Positions 59,513 through 64,000 of a DNA stretch of 64,000 bases are shown here, in pieces. This DNA comes from Stenogyne calaminthoides (taxonomy: Eukaryota > Streptophyta > Magnoliopsida > Lamiales > Lamiaceae): assembly GCA_037126765.1 (NCBI GenBank), contig JBBCBC010000037.1, positions 12,832,968 through 12,896,967 of the forward strand, written 5' to 3'. Every line of letters starts with the position of its first letter. Within the stretch, counting starts at the first letter, position 1. A program made the position numbers and the translations under genes. The notes under the pieces are model-generated. The model searched no databases. It worked only from the letters and a program-made list of their open reading frames with translations, and was not told where the DNA came from.

Positions 59513-62500
59513 GCAGGCTTCCGCACTTGATCTGCTAATGTAGGGGATGTTTTCCCTTGCACCTGATGAAGTTGTTGTTCCCTTTCTGTATTGCTCTTTT
59601 CTTCTTTAGGTAATCCTTATGGTTGTCTTGATGGATTTTCTAACCATTCACCTATTCAGGTACATCTCTATTTGGGCAGAAGCTAATGCATCTACTGGAC
59701 AAAGCAGTTATAATTTATTTATGGTTTGTAATATAGTGTTGTGGAAGTAGTGGGCCTATTTCTATCTAAATTTCATTACTATAGAAGATTTGTCATGCAG
59801 TAGTTTGGAAACTCTATTTCTTGACTTGGTATTTGTGGTGCCTTGAAACAGTGAACAAATGGTTTCAGCAAAGTCCTGTGCAGCAGGTGCTGCTTGCTAA
59901 TGGGTCTCCAGTGGTGCCTTGAAACAGTGGTGCAGATTTTTTATATAAGACATCTCTGTGCAAGACGAGGATGATGACATTTGTCTTTTCCCCTAACATA
60001 CTTATTGTTATCGTAGGAGACAAGGAGGATAGATAGGTTTTTTTTCTCGATTCACTTCATTTGAATTTCAGCTACTACTAATACATCACATATTTTGTAT
60101 GTTAACATTTCTCCTTTTTATGACTTTTTTTTGTGTTTTCAGCTCACGCGTCCCATGTCTTGCCTCACATATCTAGCCTCATCGACCTCCTCAAATCTGC
60201 ACATCCACATTAGTACCCTATTGCTGTCAGATTTGCCCTCATGACAACTGGTAAGTTAACTAATTTAATTTTAGTGTCGCTCTAACTAATGATAAGCCCT
60301 GTGTGATGACGAGCCTCAACCTGCAGTTTTGAAGTGTGAAGTTGCTTACCAGGTTTTTGATGCATTTTATATATTCTTTGTGGTTTGGATGTAACTCTAT
60401 TAGATCTGATCTCCCGTTTTTCCTTAGTAGCTCAGTGGTAGAGAGTTCGGCTGTTAACCGATTGGTAGTAGGTTCGAATCCTACTTGGGGAGATATGATT
60501 CGTTCTGAATTGGGTACGTAAATCTGCTTTCACTACTCTTTTAAGGTCTCGAGAAAAATCATCCCCGACTTCGAAATGGTATTTATTTATTTTCTTCTTT
60601 AAACACTATTTGGGTTCCGGATATTGCGATGGATTTAATGGCTACATAAAATCATTCCGGACTTTCAGTGTATAATCTTTCTCAGAATATTGATTTACCA
60701 TAATGGGTTTTACTTTTTTAGTCTGAGTTCAGTTCAATTGGTACACGAGCACCAATGCTACACAACACTATGTTGCCCTGCGTCCGATGTTTGATTTAGA
60801 GGTTTTGCATGATGGCTAAACATTGAAATGATTGGTTAAATAAAAAAATCAGATTTGTCAAGAATAACGACACAAGAACTTTGAAATTATTAAACTTCCT
60901 CTGTTTTGGCGAATAGGATTAAGAATGCCCCACTAAAAATTAAGCAAATAAAGCCGAATATTTTCTAATGCTTATTTATTGTTTTGTGCTTGTCTTTTGC
61001 AGAACAACTTGTGCTCAGTTCATAAATAGATAGTGTAAAATTTTCATTGTTAAATTTAAGAATTTATATGCGTCCACACGTCACATGAATACATGCCAAA
61101 CTTTGCTTCTCTTACATCTGGTATGCATTCTTGGTATCCCTTGTTAGTTATATAGTTATTGTTCATGAGGCTTGCTGTTTCTAGATCCTAACCATTGCAT
61201 AAAATAATTCCGGACTTTCAGTCACTCGTTCATGTTCATAAAGATAACTTGCACAGTTGCTTGACATGCTTAGACGTAGTTGTAGCTATATTCATATGGA
61301 CTTATGTCTGACAAAATATATAATGAAAATGACTATTGCATTTGGTATTGTTTAGCATACACATGTAACTGTAGCATTTAAATCCAAACCTATGTTTTCT
61401 AATGCTTTTTTTCCTTTTTTGTGCTTCATTCATATGTAGGTAGATACATTGTGAACTTTTCTGGTGCTGGACAACCAGTTTCAGATCTTTTATGGTTGAT
61501 GTACGTGTTGTGGAACAGCGGAAGTAGTGTGGCTATTGTTCATTAGTATGTATTTACCTGCTTCTTGTATCTTTCTTTTTCTTTATTGTACAAATTCTTG
61601 AAGTGACCACACAATAGCATTTCTCCAAATTCTTGTAAAATATTTCTGTTTTCCACTTTATCTTCCTTATTCTTTAAATATCATGTTTTAGAGTCACATT
61701 ATATAACCTCCTTGTAAATTTTTACGTTTCACACATCACTTTCTGATAACAGGTTGTTGCTTATCTATCCCAGTTGTTCGAACCGGCTCTCCCTTCTCTT
61801 GAAGGTCTTGATAAAAATCATTCTCTTACTGAACTGGTATGTTTATTTTTTCTTTTTTAATAGTACTTAGGTTGTGGATGTGGCTATGTAGGAGCTTAAT
61901 GATTTATCGAGCTCAAAACTTCTATTCCAGGGTAATTCTTGATTTATCGAACATAGCTGCCGCCCACATAAATTTTCTGGCATGCTTTGTTTATATAGCT
62001 TTACTGATCCATCTTAATTGGCTTTACCATATAAAACTACAACCAAACCTACATTTACTAATTGCTGATTTTTCGTTAGAATTTAGTTACTTGCATCACT
62101 AGTAAATAGTAGGCCAATCGAGTAATGACAAGCCATTATCATTGTTGCAACCTCTTTGATGATTCACAATGATGGTTTACAATTGGTGTGTGCATGTCAT
62201 TATCACGAGCCACTCTCAAGTTTCTACATATGATACATGGAAGGTCCTCCAAATTAAAGAGACAATTTTCTTCTTTATGCCATACGCGTGCCACTCATTA
62301 AATTTCTTAAGGATTCTTGATATTACTTGAGTTAGTTATTAACGTATTGAATATTTGGTGATCAATGCGTAGGCTGCCGCACTAGCTCTGCTAATGTAGG
62401 GGCCTGCTTTCAATTATACCTGCTGAAGCTGTCGTTCCCTTTCTGCACTTTTTGCTTTTTTCTTCTTCAGGCCTTCCTGCATTTTCTAACCATTCACCTA

Positions 62501-62830
62501 TTCCAGGTCCGTCTCTATTCGGGCAGAAGCTTCAGCACCTGCTGGACAAAGCAGTTTCAGATTATATATGTTTTATCATACGGTGTTGTGGAAGTAGTGG
62601 GGTATTGTTCAGGTAGTATGCATTTTGCTGATCTTGGTTTATCAAAAAAATTGTGCTAAATTTTATTACTGGTGAATCTTTGTCATGCAGTAAGTACTAT
62701 ACCACCTCGATTTGTTGACTTGTTGTAGTGGTGCCTTGAAAAAATGGAGAAATGGTTTCAGCAAAGTCTTGTGTAGAAGTTGCTGCTAATTGGGTCTCCA
62801 CTGGTACCTTGAAACAGTAAGTACTATACC
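59513..62830 (+). pseudogene. Duplicated, broken exons of an unrecognised gene
   Basis: A segment at 59513-59930 is repeated in diverged form at 62372-62820; both contain CTAACCATTCACCTATTC, GGGCAGAAGC and TGGACAAAGCAGTT, plus a later GGTGCCTTGAAACAGT. Between them, 60526-60590 resembles 61792-61850. Exon-like pieces with AG/GT borders include AHASHVLPHISSLIDLLKSA at about 60143-60250 and VVAYLSQLFEPALPSLEGLD at about 61753-61838. The helical leucine-rich character suggests an alpha-solenoid protein, but I cannot identify it. Stops and frame changes interrupt every version. Confidence 0.5.
60421..60492 (+). tRNA. Organelle-type tRNA-Asn (GUU) copy, probably non-functional
   Basis: A 72-nt cloverleaf sequence starting TCCTTAGTAGCTCAGTGGTA, with anticodon GUU in CUGUUAA and the T-arm GTAGGTTCGAATCCTAC. 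It resembles plastid/mitochondrial trnN-GUU, not the nuclear type. Substitutions relative to the organelle form as I know it affect the D-stem (GAGA where GAGC would pair with GCTC) and the first pair of the anticodon stem (U-U). It is therefore likely a nuclear copy of organelle DNA. The acceptor stem still pairs with wobbles. Confidence 0.8.
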
Positions 62831-64000
62831 ACCTCTTTTCCGTTCATGCGTATCCTAGAAATTATGTGCTGTGATATTCTGCTGCTACTTATTATCGTAA
62901 ATTCCAATTGTATTATTTGATTTGATCATTGCCCTTTTAATTTGACTCCAACAAATGTAGGTAATATAAACTTACGTTTGTATTTGTAAATATATATATA
63001 TGTAATCCCGCGTATTATGCGGAATTCAAAATAATTTTTATATTATTAATTTTAAATTAAAATTTACAAATATTTAATTAATATGACTAATTCGAGTATA
63101 AAATAATTTTTATATTTTAATATTATATGTGGTGTCTTTATTAATTTCTTAGTCTAAAATTATTCCTTCCATTATAATTTGATGTCATACTCAATTCAGT
63201 TTTATATATTATTTAAATAATACACGCCGTTTTGATATTTTCATCACTCATTCTCTTATATATACTCCTAGTGATTATTTTTCATGGTCATTTAAAATTT
63301 TAATTTTCCTAAAAAATTATTGTGGTGAATAATTTTTCCATCCAATAGTAATTATCGTTAAAAATATTTAATAATAAAAAATTAAGGTTGATGTTGGCAT
63401 AAGAAATTCAAATGTTTGAAAATCAATTATTAGGGGTAAATATGAGATAATAAGGGGAGAAAATGATAGAACACATTTATTTTATAAATATTCTAAAAAA
63501 CTAAAATGATATTTAAAAAGAATGGGAGTAGTAATTTAGAATAAGAAATGGTTGAAAAATGCATATACAATATTAAAAAAATAAAAATTACATTTATAAT
63601 TGAATTAATAAAAAAACAATTAAATATTTGAAGCATTTAATTTAATATTAATAATGTAAAAATTATTTTAAATTTAGTGTAGTACGCGAGGTTATGTGCT
63701 AATGATATCAAAAAAAGAAATAGGAGGGAATATAAAAGATTGAATGACATAAATTAAATTAGAACAATTAGTATTAGGGATTAAAAATTATATTATTAAT
63801 TATACCATAAATAACTTCTCGTAGCGGTGAAGATCAAAATTAAATAATGAATAATTGAAATTAAAAACTAATAATAATACCATAAATAACTTCTCACGAG
63901 AATTCAGAGATTTAAAATAAAATCAATGTATGAATATGGTGGTTCATCTTTAGATATATATCAAGTGTTTGACAATAAAATATGAGTTGTCATCGGTAAA
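62831..64000. other. AT-rich sequence without genes
   Basis: An AT microsatellite at about 62989-63001 is followed by a small hairpin (CCGC/GCGG around 63008-63022). AATTTTTATATTATTAA-type words are repeated, and CATAAATAACTTCTC occurs twice near 63805 and 63881. No coding sequence recognised. Confidence 0.6.

Noticed and set aside
63003..63025. Helitron 3' end (CCCGCGTATTATGCGG hairpin)
   Set aside because: The hairpin resembles other Helitron ends, but there is no CTAG within the expected distance on either strand.

Overview
This window is nuclear DNA of a flowering plant. The evidence is AT-rich intergenic DNA, intron-rich genes with GT/AG borders, plant-type protein families, an initiator tRNA-Met gene, and a dense, nested population of plant transposons (Helitrons, Mutator-, hAT-, Stowaway- and Tourist-like MITEs, solo LTRs, a SINE). 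The proteins look eudicot, perhaps asterid, but I cannot name the species from sequence alone.

Layout. Positions 1-111 hold the first codons of a minus-strand gene that leaves the window. 1910-9373 (minus) is a 17-exon gene for cytosolic peptide:N-glycanase (PNG1). 9.5-11.0 kb is a roughly 40-bp minisatellite split by two Mutator-like elements with perfect 9-bp target duplications. 11.1-24.1 kb is a transposon graveyard: a decayed autonomous Helitron with Rep and helicase remnants, a Stowaway MITE, a 1.84-kb solo LTR whose empty site survives in a nearby duplicate, and a small Helitron carrying a second solo LTR. 24.6-27.9 kb is a run of inverted-repeat MITEs. 27945-30176 (plus) is a two-exon BAHD-fold protein of the CER2/CER26 type with a hAT MITE in its intron. 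30626-35316 is a complete-looking non-autonomous Helitron (minus) carrying exon fragments of an AP2-domain transcription factor, a calcium-dependent protein kinase and a third gene. A tRNA-iMet gene follows at 36144-36215 (minus), then a four-exon EF-hand protein gene (36523-38811, plus) and a six-exon group-C bZIP transcription factor gene (40130-44352, minus). 44.8-48.6 kb holds a SINE and several MITEs. 50.5-52.3 kb holds decayed exons of an NAD(P)-binding chloroplast-type protein. 53.7-58.7 kb is a large diverged tandem array (unit about 180-190 bp). 58.7-62.8 kb has duplicated, broken gene fragments plus an organelle-type tRNA-Asn copy. The last 1.1 kb is AT-rich and empty.

The intact-looking genes (PNG1, CER2-like, EF-hand, bZIP) do not form a pathway; they are ordinary single genes separated by repeats. 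PNG1 acts in glycoprotein quality control, the CER2-like protein would act in very-long-chain lipid elongation for wax, and the bZIP is a nuclear regulator. A recurring oddity is that the otherwise well-preserved PNG1 and bZIP genes each carry single-base deletions next to short homopolymers (two in PNG1, one in bZIP). That points either to consensus-sequence errors or to recent loss of function, and it should be resolved before any protein from this window is used.
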